64,000 nt of DNA. It comes from Gorsachius magnificus. Lineage: Eukaryota; Chordata; Aves; Pelecaniformes; Ardeidae. Within the stretch, counting starts at the first letter, position 1. Each line of letters opens with the position of its first letter. Location: positions 150,814,258 to 150,878,257 of the forward strand of contig CM067081.1 of NCBI GenBank assembly GCA_034008185.1, in the 5' to 3' direction. Shown one piece after another: positions 14,621 through 26,800 of this stretch. Below the pieces are notes generated by a model, which did not search any database, had not been told where the DNA came from, and was given only the letters and a program-made list of their open reading frames with translations. The translations under genes were made by a program, and so were the position numbers.

Positions 14621-17600
14621 CAAGGTATGGGTGAAACTCGTCAGTGAGCTCAAAAAGTAACTGGTGCTGGGAAAGGACAGATGGGTCTGGGCTAAAAATG
14701 TCCTCATTGCTTCAGGCAGGGCAAAAAGAATAACGTAGCAAAACCGTATAAACTACCACGATCGTGAAATTGGCATCCCAGTGTGCTGGCTTGAACTATA
14801 TAAGAAAAGGAAAATGCTTCTTAATTTAATCAGCACATTTAAAATGGGCAGAAATAGGCCTTTAATCTTTTTAATGTGGTAGTTTCGCTGGGGAGGATGG
14901 AGACAGGGATGCCTTCCAGCCACTTGTCTGTCTTTCCCAAACTCAAAGCAGGCGGGGGGCTCAGGGAGCTGCTTGCAGTCTGCTCAGAGGCTGCCATGAG
15001 GGGAGTGGGATGTGGCCCGGCCTCCATCCTCTGGCTGCTGCGGTCGCTCCGGCTGGGTCTGGACGGTCTGCGGGAGCTGAGGAAGAGCCCTGCTGGCTCC
15101 CCGTTCCCTGGGGAAGCTTCTCAGGTGCTAGGATGAGCTTTAAATGAGAACGCTAAAACCGCTAGGAGGCTGCCATTGTTTGCGTGGTTCAAAAAAGGCA
15201 CAAACACACACACCCCCCGCTTTCCTTAGAGGCAACGCGAGGCGGCCCCGGCCACCGAGGCGAGAGCAGCATTGGTGGGTGAAGCACGGTCTGCAGCCAG
15301 GAGCAGGACCTGACCCCAATTTTCCCTGTGGGATGAGGAGCCAGAGGAGATTCAAGTGGACATCCAGAGGCAGGGAGGATGCTGCGAGAGCTGACCGGAG
15401 TCCTCCTGCTTGAGAAATGCAAAAAGCAAGGTGCCATCCCAGGAACATGGTGGGAGGCTGCAAGATGTGTTTTGGCCTCATGCAGACGTCGTCTTCATTT
15501 AATAGCTTACCTTGCCCCCTCTGCTCATCCGGATAGGGTTGTGGTGTGGTGCCAACCTCATCTATCACATTATCGGGAGTGACATGGGTTGCCTGGGGCT
15601 GCTGGTGGAGGAGGGAGGTTAGGCAACAGCAGGAGGTCAGACTCAGACTTCAACAACCCAAACGTCATGCAGGAGGGTGGAAAAGCTGTGGTGGAGGCCA
15701 CCTGGCAGCTCCATCACCCAAGGAGAGCTGATTTATTTTCTTCTCGTGTCCTCTATGAGCGCCAATGGCTCCTGTAACCAAGCAATCACTTCTCTTCAGG
15801 GGAAGGGAGGTGGAAGGTTGGGTGGCTGCCTTGTGGACAGCACGTGGAGAAGGCTGTGAAACGCAAGCCCCTCTGTCCGCCTGACCCAGCCAGGCAGGAC
15901 AGCGATGCCCCAGTCCAGAGTGGGTTCCACATGGGGCCAGCACCCCAGCCAGCATCCTTGGGCTCCCCTGGGGGGCTTTTCCCCAGTCCCTCTGGCTTCC
16001 ACCCATGCAGGAAGGCCAAGCATATGCTGCTGCTGCGGCGAGCGGAAAATCGGCCGAGAGTCTGCTGTGCCCTGATCAGCCGGTCACGGCTCTAAACAAG
16101 ATGCGAAAACCTTGGGGCTACTTGGCTGTCATTAAAATGGTGTGGACAGAAGGAAGAGTCTAATTGACTGAACAACAGCCGGGACCGTGTAATTAAAGTA
16201 ATGGTGGCTCTACCTGCATGGGTCAGAAGTGATTTGTGTGGCTGTTAAAGCACTGACAAATAAGAGGTGTGGAGGTGTGAAAGTATTTCTTACATGCGTT
16301 TCCACAGGTAATTTTGCTGTTTCATTTCAGGCAATTTTTATGCCCTTGAAATTTTTGGTTTCTGTCAAATTTGAGGAGACTGTTAATATTTCACACTGAA
16401 GCCGGGGAAAGCAAAAAGGTCACTGTTGTTAGCAGTTTCAGGTGGCAGCGTTTCAAGTGGAGGTAATACTTTGCCAGGGTTATTTCCTTATTTGAAGTGA
16501 AATTCCTCAAAAAAAAAGGAGGGGAAGGACTGTTTTCCAGAATGCGTTTCAGCCCAGTTCTGCAGCTGCTGGGGACCACGCAATTGTTTTTATTTACTCG
16601 AGCAGCAGAAGACTAGGCCTTCTGCATGGCTTGGTGAAACTCGGGTCACTACTTTACTGCCAGGGATTTATTACCCTGGCTTTTAGTGATTGTTTTGAAA
16701 GTCCTGGCTTCAGAATACGATGCATTTAGAAGAAGATGAATGAGAAAGCTGCTATAGTGTCATGTCTAAACTCTTTGACCTTGTTTTCAAGTCCTTGCGA
16801 AGCAGAGCCCACCTCCAGCTCGTAGCTCTGCTCTTATTGATTATCATTTTGAGTCCTTTTGGGCATTCTGCTGTGCCCAAAGCACCGTGTGCTTTTCAGA
16901 ACAAATGATGTGACATGACAGAGAGCTGCTGAACTGACTCCGCTCTCCCTAGGCTGTCAGCACAGGGCAGAGCCCTGTGCCCAGGCTGGAGGAGACCCAT
17001 GTGGGTAAGTGGAGGGGCTGGTGCATTTTGTCCCTGTAGGACCACTTGTCCAGCATGTGAGCTGATGTCTAAACATAGGAGTCAAACACTTAGCCTGGAG
17101 CAACCGATGTCTGGTTTTTTTCCTGCTCAGAGCTGCCTGTCCAGGGAAGGACATGGCATGGTGGTGCTGCGGGACTTGCGTGAGCCCTTTGGCCCTAATC
17201 ACCCATCACTGTAGAAGACAGGACAGTAGGTGGGATGAACCTTCAGGGGGTCCTCTTGACAGTTTTTCTATTTCTTGGCCATGGAGAAACCTCTATAAAT
17301 CCAGTTTATTCTTTCCGAGCTGGAGATGAAGGACCTCACTCTTCTCAGGTAAGAAGAAATTGCCGGTATGATCTGCTGCTCCTGTATCATCCTACCCCAA
17401 GCACATGAAATACGAGGTGTGATCATCTAGCTGCAGTATTGCCCCAGAACCGTGGCAGCACATAGGGGAAGAGGAGGAATATATACATACTTTTTTAAGA
17501 TACCAGCTTACCTACTGTTTTTTTGTCTCAGAAAAAAAAGTGAGTCAAAATGGCTTCTGCTGAGCCTAATTTGTTATGTCTCCAGGCATAGCTAATTATC

Positions 17601-17708
17601 CTGACTTAGCCCAGCTCTGAATTCTTCCCAGGGGTTTTGGTGCTATTTCTTCTGTTTTGATTTATAAATTGTCTTTATTTTACTTTCCTCCTACCCGTTC
17701 TCTATAAC
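14621..17708. other. Non-coding stretch
   Basis: No gene, RNA gene or recognisable repeat was seen. A GC-richer segment lies around 15.0-16.0 kb and more AT-rich sequence from 16.1 to 16.9 kb. The open frames here look like chance. Confidence 0.55.
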
Positions 17709-17777
17709 CTCTGAGAGTTGGACTCGATGATCTTTATGGGCCCCTTCCAACTTGAGATATTCTATGATTCTGTGATC
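17709..17777 (+). mobile_element. CR1 LINE 3' tail, short fragment
   Basis: About 70 bp matching the extreme 3' end of bird CR1 elements in the plus orientation: a GAGAGTTGGACTCGATGAT-like stretch, then CCCCTTCCAACTT, ending in the octamer-type tail TCTATGATTCTGTGAT. Only the 3' untranslated tip remains, which is common for severely 5'-truncated copies. Confidence 0.85.
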
Positions 17778-18825
17778 TTTTTGCTCCCTGCCTTCCTGAG
17801 GAGCCAGGAGCTGGTGTGGCAGTGCTATCACAAGGTGCAGGACAGAAAGGGGCCAAAGCCTTTGCTTCGGGCATCCAGCAACGTTTTCCTCTGGCGTCTG
17901 CCTCATGGGCTATGTGAAACGGTCTTTTCTCCCCAGAAAGCTTCTTTGTGCTGCCACTTAATTCTGGGCTTACCTGCAGCCGTCCCTGGGCTAGAGGAGG
18001 TGTGAGGCTCGGGGCTGGCTCTGTAGCTCAGAGCGCTTTGGTTACAGCCTTCATCCTGCAGCAAGGAGTTTTCTGGCTCCTCCACTGACGTCCCAGAATG
18101 AATTACAGTTATTTTCTGGTTCAGCCATTCCCTTCACAGTCGACAGTTTTTCTAACCTCAACAACAAATTCTGTGGGGGAAGGAAATCCATCTACTGTAA
18201 TCATGGGGTGTCAATTGTAGTAAGCAGGAGCCAATACTGCCATTGAGCCCAGGCTTGGGAGACCATCTCTGTTCAGGATGCTTTAGAAACGCTAGTTAAT
18301 GAGTCCCCCAGGCAACCCATGGGACAAATGGGTACTGTTGGCTTAGGAGACGAGACTGCCAAGAGTAAGCAGCTCAAGCAAGGCCAGCTTTAACTGCTAG
18401 AGCATGCCACCTCTTCATAGCATCGCTTTGTTTCCTGTCATACCCACTGGGTTTTTCTTTTTCCTTTTTTTTTTTTTTCCCAACATGTGGGAATATTTTT
18501 GTCAACAGACTTCTCTGGGAGATTGTAGCACTGATTACCCTTATGGCCCCTGCTGGAGGCTTAAATTTGGCTCCGTGTAAAATCGGTGGAGAACTGGGTG
18601 AGAGCCAACACCACACCAGTCCCAGACCCTGTCTTCTGCCCTGGCCGAGGGCAGATGCTGAGGGGAGAGGATAAAACCAGAAAAGTAGGGAGTGCTGCTT
18701 CCTTGGAAGAGTCCCTCAACCTCAAACAGCTTGCAGCTTGGGAATTTCTTGAACCACTCCTGGTGGACTTTGCTTCCATTATTTTTCCTCTTAATTTCCT
18801 TTTTGAAGTCACATAAACTCACAGA
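17778..18825. other. Non-coding stretch
   Basis: No gene was recognised. It contains a 14-nt T tract at 18465-18478 and otherwise unremarkable sequence between two CR1 fragments. Confidence 0.5.
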
Positions 18826-19232
18826 ATCACAGAATGGTAAGGGTTGGAAGGGACCTCGGGAGATCATCTAGAACAACCCTCCTCCTAAAGCAGGTTCACC
18901 TAGAACATGTTACACAGGACTTCGTCCAGGCGGGCTTTGAATATCTCCAGAGAAGGAGACTCCACAACCCCCCTGGGCAGCCTGTTCCAGGGCTCTGTCA
19001 CCCTCAGAGTAAAGAAGTTTTTCCTCATATTCAACTGAAACCTCTTATGTCTCAGTTTGTACCCATTGCCCCTTGTCCTGTCGCTGGGCACCACTGCAAA
19101 GAGTCTGGCTCCGTCCTCATGACATCCACCATTAAGATATTTGTATGTGTTGATGAGGTCCCCTCTCAGTCTTCTCTTCTTCAGGCTGAACAAGCCCAAG
19201 TCTCTCAGGATCCAGCATGTTCTGGGGCAGGG
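18826..19232 (-). mobile_element. CR1 LINE 3' fragment with ORF2 C-terminus
   Basis: Minus-strand CR1 copy. The low-coordinate end has the tail ACAGAATCACAGAATGG followed by the GGTTGGAAGGGACCT signature. From 19199 down to 18900 a 99-codon frame is still open and encodes the C-terminus of the CR1 reverse transcriptase, with the characteristic opening [14 protein letters not shown] and a later [15 protein letters not shown] stretch. The intact terminal frame suggests a younger insertion than its neighbours. It is 5'-truncated and cannot be autonomous. Confidence 0.92.
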
Positions 19233-19384
19233 AGTCTCGCTCCACAGCTGTGCATTTTGTGGAGTATCACCTTTTGCTCTTTTTGACCCTACAGCCTGCT
19301 GTCTTGATTTATCCTCCCCGTAGTTCTTGTGTCAGAAATGGTGAATACTCATGTTCTATGGCACTGATGCATTTATAGGCCCCT

Positions 19385-19560
19385 GTCAGTCACCTCTTCC
19401 ACCGGATGATGGATCCCAGTTCATTTAGCCTTTCCTCACATGGAAGATGTTCCACACTTTTGAGCGTCCTTTTGGCTCTCCTCCATGCCTTTTTCTGACT
19501 TTGCAATAACTTCTTTAAGGGGAAGGGAGTAGGACACGAGTGAAATACTGTTTTAGACAC
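19385..19560 (-). mobile_element. Degenerate CR1-like LINE fragment
   Basis: On the minus strand a degraded frame encodes a stretch resembling the CR1/L3 segment just upstream of the LFSLEKRRL motif (EHLPCEERLNELG, preceded by a basic AWRRAKRTLK stretch). The DNA reads like the old amniote CR1 pattern with CTTTCCTCACATGGAAGATG. It sits beside the better preserved CR1 copy but is separated from it by about 150 bp of unrelated sequence and looks older, so it is probably a separate insertion. Confidence 0.6.
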
Positions 19561-19640
19561 CGGTGTAGTAACGTAGCCTGTTCTCGCTTTCTTTCTGAAT
19601 TGTTTTGGTGTGCTGGTTATGTACTTCTTAGGGCCTGAAA

Positions 19641-20463
19641 TCAAGGGAAATGTTCATTAATTTTTTTAGTCGGACTCTTCCAATTAATCCTCAGGACTTT
19701 GGTGTCCTGACTTAGTGGGATGTCAGTGGTTCACAGGCTGGCTATAGTCACTAGCGAGCATCACTTGAGTACACCCAGCGACTACCATGTCACACGCAAT
19801 GCGGTGTGCAAGGAGGTGTGGAGCTGGTCAGCGATTTCCTTGCCAGGCACTGCAGGTCCATGGCTGTGATCACGGCCGTGTCACTGCTGTGACAGGGGAT
19901 AAGGGCACGGGATGGTGACGTGGGACATGTCCATAGTGGAGGCGTCGTTGCAAAGCTGTGCTGCCGCAGCCATGCATGGCCGGCTGTGCCACACGATCTC
20001 TCAGATGGCTCCGTGGCTGGTGTGCTCGGGTTTTTTGCCCCAGATCCAAGGGATGTGGCACCTCCACCATGCCCTTCTCCACTGTTGCTCAGACACGCGA
20101 GATACATTTCTCTGCCTGGACTGCTCTGTGGTGGGTCACCCACAGACTGTGACTTCCCTGCGTGCATACTGGTCCTGGGGCTTGTCTTGCAGAGCAGGTA
20201 TTGGGATGAAGAGGAGATAAGATGAGAGCTGAGGGGTATGAGCCTGTTGTTAGCAGTCTGTGTGACCATGGGTCCTCAGAAGGGCAGTTGTGGAGCAAGG
20301 CAAAATTATCGTCCTTTTTTTTTCTGGGGAAAGCAGGGAGGCATGGATAGGCTGCCCTGAATTGTACCAGTCTATCCAGTGAGCTCACCTTGGACCCAGC
20401 AAGGCCCTCCCCTAACCCTGCTACACTAACACAGGGTACCTTCTTTCTCCACTTTCTCACCAG
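19641..20463. other. Region immediately upstream of first coding exon, ending in a splice acceptor
   Basis: No coding feature was recognised. The last part reads CTACACTAACACAGG, then a pyrimidine-rich CTTCTTTCTCCACTTTCTCAC and CAG at 20461-20463. That is a good branch point, polypyrimidine tract and acceptor arrangement. I infer that the transporter has at least one upstream 5' untranslated exon, and that the exon with the start codon opens at 20464. Confidence 0.55.
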
Positions 20464-20813
20464 GAACTTTGCCTGGCGCTTCCTGGTTCTTCTGTGCTCG
20501 GCCAGGGTGGAGGCTGCCCTTCCTGCTCCTCCAGCCCCTGAACAAGAGCGGCTGTACATCTGCGTTGTGATGGGCAAGATGGACAACACCTCTGTGGAGC
20601 TGAGCTCTCCCTCCAAGGTGAAGCAGGCAGCCCTGGAGGAGTCAGAGCCCATTGCCCCCGAGGGTGTGAGCACCAAGAAGAACAAGAAGAAGGAGATCCC
20701 GGACAGAGGCTCCTGGAAGGGGAGATTTGACTTCTTGCTGTCCTGCGTGGGCTATGCTATCGGGCTGGGCAACGTCTGGCGCTTCCCGTACCTCTGCGGC
20801 AAGAACGGAGGAG
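20464..20813 (+). CDS. SLC6A1L: Exon 1 of GAT-1-like transporter: 5' UTR end, N-terminus and helix 1
   Basis: The exon opens after an acceptor at 20462-20463 and ends before donor GTGAGA at 20814; coding starts at 20570. Two in-frame ATGs, at 20570 (MGKMDN..) and 20579, both have purine -3 and G +4. I chose the first because scanning meets it first, and no ATG lies in frame between the acceptor and it. The N-terminal cytosolic tail is serine- and lysine-rich and differs from GAT-1. From about residue 56 it carries the conserved [10 protein letters not shown], then helix 1 with [15 protein letters not shown], which supplies sodium and GABA contacts. The last codon is split after one base. Confidence 0.93.
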
Positions 20814-23800
20814 GTGAGAGAAATACTCAGTGCCTGTGCTTATCCCTGAGCAGCCCTGTCCCTCCAAACGGGCTTCATTGTGGTGTGGGTCTGGGCAAGT
20901 GGCTGGTCCCCTGGCTGAGAGCTCTCCCTCATGATATGAGTTATCAAGCTGTCAGGAGACTAGTGCCCATGGTCCATGGGCTTTATTAGCAAGTGCAGGT
21001 TGGGAAGAAGCAGCTCAAAGAAATATAACAAGAAGTTTGAATTTTGTCAAGCTTCTGCAGTCCAAATTTGCAGGGCTACAGGAAAGAGTGTCTGGAACCT
21101 CATTTACTTACAAGGAAGGCTATGCCCATAGGCACCCAGCTAGATGCTGGGGCTTTCCCAGGGAAATCAGTTTATATCTGCTCCTGGTGGTTTTCTCCTC
21201 AGTCTAGTGTATTCTCAAGGGGTAACAGTTCTGCATCTGAATTTGGGTCACATGTCTGAGGAGTTTTGATGAGAAGCTTTGCATGGACCATAGCAGGGCC
21301 ATGTAGACACTTATAGAAGTATGCATATGTGTGTACATGTACACAGGCACACATGAGTGTCACCATTGATGGAAAAAAATGAGCTTTGACTTAATACAGT
21401 GCTGTGAGAAGGGCCACAGTCATCATCTCCATCCTAACGCTTGGAAAACATAGGCCACAAGAGAAGAAAGCAACCAGCGATGGACTTACAGTAACCGTGA
21501 TGCAGCTGGTGGCAGGGCCCTCCTCCACGGACAGCTAACGCCAGCATTTTTATTCTTTTTATTATTGCCCCACTACCTCCTTTGCTTACCAGTCCTCAGC
21601 TGAGACTCTGCCAAACCACTGCAAGGCACGTGAAAGGCAGGGAGATGGGGAAACAGTGCTGGGCTAGAAATCAAGAGATCTGGGAGATCAGCTCCCTGCC
21701 CAGCTACAGACTTTCTGCATGGCTTGGATCAAGTCAGAAAATGCCTCAGCTGCCCTCTAAAGTGGTGCTATCTCTTCAGCCTTGGCAGGGAGATGGTTTT
21801 GTGGAGGGGACTGCGGGCTGCTTTGGTGTCAGTACAGCAGAGGCTCTTTCTTCTCACCTCCTCCAGTGCCCAGCCCTCCCATTATTTGAGCCTGTTATTA
21901 AAATAACCTTCCCTCCCCCCTGAAGTGCTGTTCACCTCCTTGAACCATTTCTCAGACTTTCTGCACAAGTCCAACCCCCTTTGCCTCACCTTTAGGACTC
22001 TTGTCTATAATTTTAGTATCTCCTGCTAGTCTTCCCCTGCTGCTCTTTGCTTCCCTCTTAGCTCTTCACTGCTTCCCTGCCCAGAGTCCCTGTCTCCAGT
22101 GCCACGTACAGCCATGCTGCTCTGAGGGTCTCTTCTCACACTTCTCCTTTTTCTCTTCCTTTTGCCTTTAATTCCTTTTTCAAAACCCACTTTGACGTTG
22201 GCTCTCATGACATCTCATATTGCCAGCCTGCTTCTGCTGTCCACGCTGTAGGTGGTGTAGGATGCTCTTCTCCTCCCACCCTGGGAAAGAGGAGAGGGCC
22301 CTAGCTCCCTGCAGCCGTCTGTCCATGTAGCTCCACTGCATTTAGGGGGATCTTGGCTCTTTCTCTGAAGCGCATGGGGCAAGTCCCTGTGGGAGACTGG
22401 GCAGTTATCCATTCTGATGAGAAGATTTCTAATTCAGTACATCGTTATGTGCAGAGGGACAAGTGTGTGGCTGAGCAGGGTGAGGTTTTTGGGGATCAGC
22501 CTGTGCCACCATCGCCGGAGCCACGGTGAGGGTCTGCCGTTTTTATCTAGCTTGCACCCTGGCACCTGACTGTGCTAGCCCTCCTCATGCAACATTAGCC
22601 CGGTGGCTAAGTCTCAGCACTGGTTTTTAGCCCAGCCTCTGCCCTGTGACTACTGCGCCATCTCAAACACACCAGATGCGTGTGGCTGCCTGTGGCTCTG
22701 TCTCCTCACACACGAAGGTGGGGATGATGATATCTGTAATTAGACGAGGGGTGTTTTGAAGCTAAAATCAGTCCTAGCTATAAAGCCAGCCAAGATCCTA
22801 GGGCGGAGGGTGCTATGGAGGTGCGGAGCACTATCATTAGCATTAGCAGTGGCACAGAGGGTGATCTCTGCCCCGGCAGCTGCAGGCATGCAGAGGGATC
22901 AGCCAGCTGCGAGCAAAAACGCCGGAGAGACGAAACGCGGGAACTGGTGCCTGCCTCCTCACCTACCGGTTCGTGCTGCTTGTGGCAGCCTGTACCGCTC
23001 GCTCTTCTCACCCCTGGCTGGGCTGGCTGTTCCCAAGCACGACTGTTCCCGTAGCCAGCCGTAAGGAGTGGCAAATGGAGGCTGCTGATGCCGGAGACAG
23101 GCAGGAGAGCTGACGCACGAAAGCGTCACTGGGAGCCGGTGCGGAGCAGCGAGGAAGGGTCGCACGGCATCTGATTTGCAATTGGGTGGGCACCGTCTTG
23201 GCTTTGCCCCGACGGTGCCTCCGGAGCGGAGCAGACTGTGGGTGGGACTCTAATTTTAGCGTCCTGCATGTGCGCTGCTCCGAGAGCGGTCGTGTGGGCT
23301 GCTTCCATTACGCACAGGCAAATTGAACTGAATGGAAATATTTGTTGTCTCACTTACCACTGTCACATTGTATCAGCTCACGGCTGATTTGCTCGGCATT
23401 GTAATCGGGCACATAATTAGGGGATATTCGCCCAGGGTACGGCAGCCCGGTGCAAGGCCCATCTGCTGTGGGGAGCAGGCTTTACCCAAAGCGATGCCTG
23501 GGCTCCCTGCTGGCTCTGCAGGCAGCAGAATGCGCCCCGCTATGACTAACGCTCCAGCCTCTGCGCCGATGTCTAACCTCACGCAGTCCTTCTGATGTCA
23601 ACAGGATTTTACCGGACTCTAAATTCACTCTAAATGTGGCTCCGTAGGTGCTAAAAATTGTCTGTGAGATCCTGAGCTTGAATAACTCGAGAGAAGAACA
23701 TTTCTTTAAATAAGCATCACGCATTTCTCATTTACATGTTGAGACTCCAAGCAACAGCATGTAACAGCTTGTAATGCTCAACTTTTGATTTGTAGGCAGT

Positions 23801-26800
23801 GTTCGCCGTTTTAAGGATTAATTATTCCTTGCTGTATGGGGTTAGGAGCTGGAGGCTGCCGGCAGATTGGGGGCTGCACAGTGAGTGCCAGGCGCTGTGT
23901 GAGCCTTCTCTGCTCCCAGGGCCAGTGCCCTGAGCAGGCAGGGCAGGACCAGAGCCGTCACCCCTTTGACCCATGGACTTTGGAGACAGGTTTGGACTCT
24001 CCCAAGGTCATACACAATTGTTTGTAGCGGGAACCGAAGCGGACCTTTCAGCAGCCCACCCAGGGCCAGAGGTTAAAGACCGCCTTTTCTCTGCACCAAG
24101 AATTTAGAAGCACCGGCAGGCAAATTTTTAGGTACAAATTTCCAAACTGATTTCACCTCTGGCTGTACAGCACACGGGGATGTTATCTGTGCCTACTCAG
24201 GGACCTGACCCTCAAGAGTGCCTGTGTAATTGCCAACAGCCCTCACTTCAAGGCTGCAGTCAGGTTTGTAGCTGTTCCCCTATTCTAGAGGATTTCTGTC
24301 AAACCAGGATAAATGACCTGGGTCCAAAAGTTTGTCTGGTTTCTTTCTCAATAGTCTAATAAAATATTTCACCTACAAACCTTCCTGGCCTGCTGTAGAT
24401 GAAAAATGCAGGATCGGCAGGGCTGTGGCCAGATTTCATCATCTGCTTGCAGAGAAACAAGCCAGGCACTGTGACTGCTGCTAAGCTCAGTCTCCAAACT
24501 CTACAGTGAGGCACAATGGTAGTGAGGCAGCATCCGTGTCCTCGGAGCGGGCCCTGGCTTCCCGCAGGGCTCCTGGGGGGCTCGACGTGTCCCAGGCTGG
24601 CAGGCTGGGGTGGCTAGTGAGAGTGCAGGGGGGGATGCCGAGCGGGCAGCGCACCTCCAGCAGCAACGCTCAGAGCTGTTCTGCTCCTCCACACTCAGGC
24701 TGCTGGTGAAGCTGAGAGCCTGCGCTGCCACGCCAGCTTACGATTCAGGCTCACGGTCATTGAGCTGCTGGCCCGGAGAGTGTTTTCTCCCCGCCACCCG
24801 CTGCCAGCTCCTCTTGCACGCTGCCTCCCACGGACTCCCACGCCGGGTGCTGGCATCTGCCTCTCCCAGCTGGGCTCAGCTCCCCGCTTGGCAGGCAGGC
24901 GTCCCCAGCTGGGTGCCCCCCCCCCGGTTCCCCCCTTGGAGCCTGGCTCTGCCAGGTGCAAGCTGGGCTGCAGCTCTCCAGAGTGGCTTTGCTCGCTGGC
25001 TCCGTGTTTGCATTCCCACTAATATCTGGAGAAGATGACTCAGACCGACAGCTCAGCCCTCCAGCTAGCGCAGAAACCAGTGCCATCCTGGACACGGCCA
25101 GCTGCTTCTGAGCAAACTGAGTGTCCCCTCTCTCCCCGCAGCCACCATCTTCTGCAGGAGTTCATCCTCTTCAGAGACGATGGCATGCTCCTGCACGTGC
25201 ATGAGGGAGCTGGAAAATGAGCTTTGTCCCAAGTCCTAGAGGTCAGGATGACCTGAACACGTACAGCCTTCAAATCACGTGGCGAGGCTTTCCTATGGTA
25301 TTTGCTCTTCTAATAATGGGGTGCAAGTAGTATCTCTACTGAATGGCTGCACTACTTCATTTCTAGTGATGAGATGATTTCCACAGGGTCCATGGAGAAA
25401 AATCATGTTTTCACCAGGAATTGTAAGGGTAAAACCTGGAGCAATGGTGGGGAGTTTCTGCAAGAGCAAATAGAGTCTTGGCCACAGTTTCCTTAAAAGA
25501 CTGAAATAGCTATAAACAAAGAAGTAGTAGCCAATGCCAGAAATTCCTGTGCCCTTTTCCCTCAAGGTGAAGAACTGGGAGCTGCTGCAGGTAAGGCAGG
25601 AGATATCAACAGGAACATGTTACCAGTGTCAGCGTCCAGGTTTTTGGGTTCATTGTCAGGTTGGGCTTAGCATTGCCTAAATATCTAACAACTAAGTAAG
25701 ACTGGCATCACATAGCTAGATGCCAGTATGTACATACATACGATACCTATATATCCATAATGGTAGGAACAGATAAGGGAAAGGCAGCAGTGATTTCAGT
25801 GGAAAACATACTAAACACACCAACTCCAGCTGCAAACTCTGAGTAAGTCTCCTCCTCATCATGCGGGTGCTGCGGTGCGAGAAACTGCATTTACTTCTTC
25901 GTAAAAGGGGAAGCCGTCCGATAACATTGCTCCTTCTTTCAGGGGCCTTCCTCATCCCCTATTTCCTGACGCTGGTGTTTGCTGGAATTCCTCTCTTCCT
26001 GCTGGAAACTGCTCTGGGCCAGTACACCTCTGTCGGCGGACTGGGAGTCTGGAAACTAGCACCCATGTTTAAAGGTACTGTGCTGTAAGTTTGTGAAGGC
26101 GATGGCACAGAACTACAGACAAACACCCTTTAATGGTTTGGGAAGAAAATCGGCAAATCCCTGGGGACTGGGATGGGGTTTCAGGCGAGGGGAGTTTTTT
26201 TCCCCTCTGTCTTTACCAAGCTGTCCTTGACCCTGATGTCCGCAGTCACTAACATCACTGTGCCCTGTTCAAGCAGTCTGGCGTGGTGGCAAGATGATTC
26301 TTGAGCAGCAGGGACTGCGATGGGGGGGCTCTGGTTGCAGGAGACCTGGCCCAAGCCTCCCCACGTGGGCTCACTTTAATTGCATGGGAGAGCCGTAGAT
26401 AGGGGACATGAACCTGTTGCCGTGTCTGGGGTAGCAGCATTCTGGAAACCAGTGGTGATTTAGAAATGCCTTGGATGTGGGAGAGAGCAATTCTGCTGGG
26501 GAAGTCACCAGATCCTGTTTTCATGGAGCTTTGTCGCTAAAGTACCTGTTGCATACTGCATGGTAGCGCTGTTCACCCAGTGGAAATGGGTGGGTGAGAC
26601 ATCATAGAATCACAGAATCAGAGAATGCTGTGGGTTGGAGAGGACCTTTAGAAGTCATCTAGTCCAACCCCCCTGCAGTGAGCAGGGACATGGCTAACTA
26701 GATCAGGTTGCTCAGAGCCCCATCCAACTCGGTCTTGAATGTTCCCAGGGATGGGGCCTCCACCACCTCTCTGGGCAACCCGTTCCAGTGTTTCACCACC

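Noticed and set aside
20390..20569. N-terminal extension of the transporter frame upstream of 20570
   Set aside because: There is no ATG in it, and a strong splice acceptor at 20462-20463 interrupts it. It is more likely 5' untranslated.
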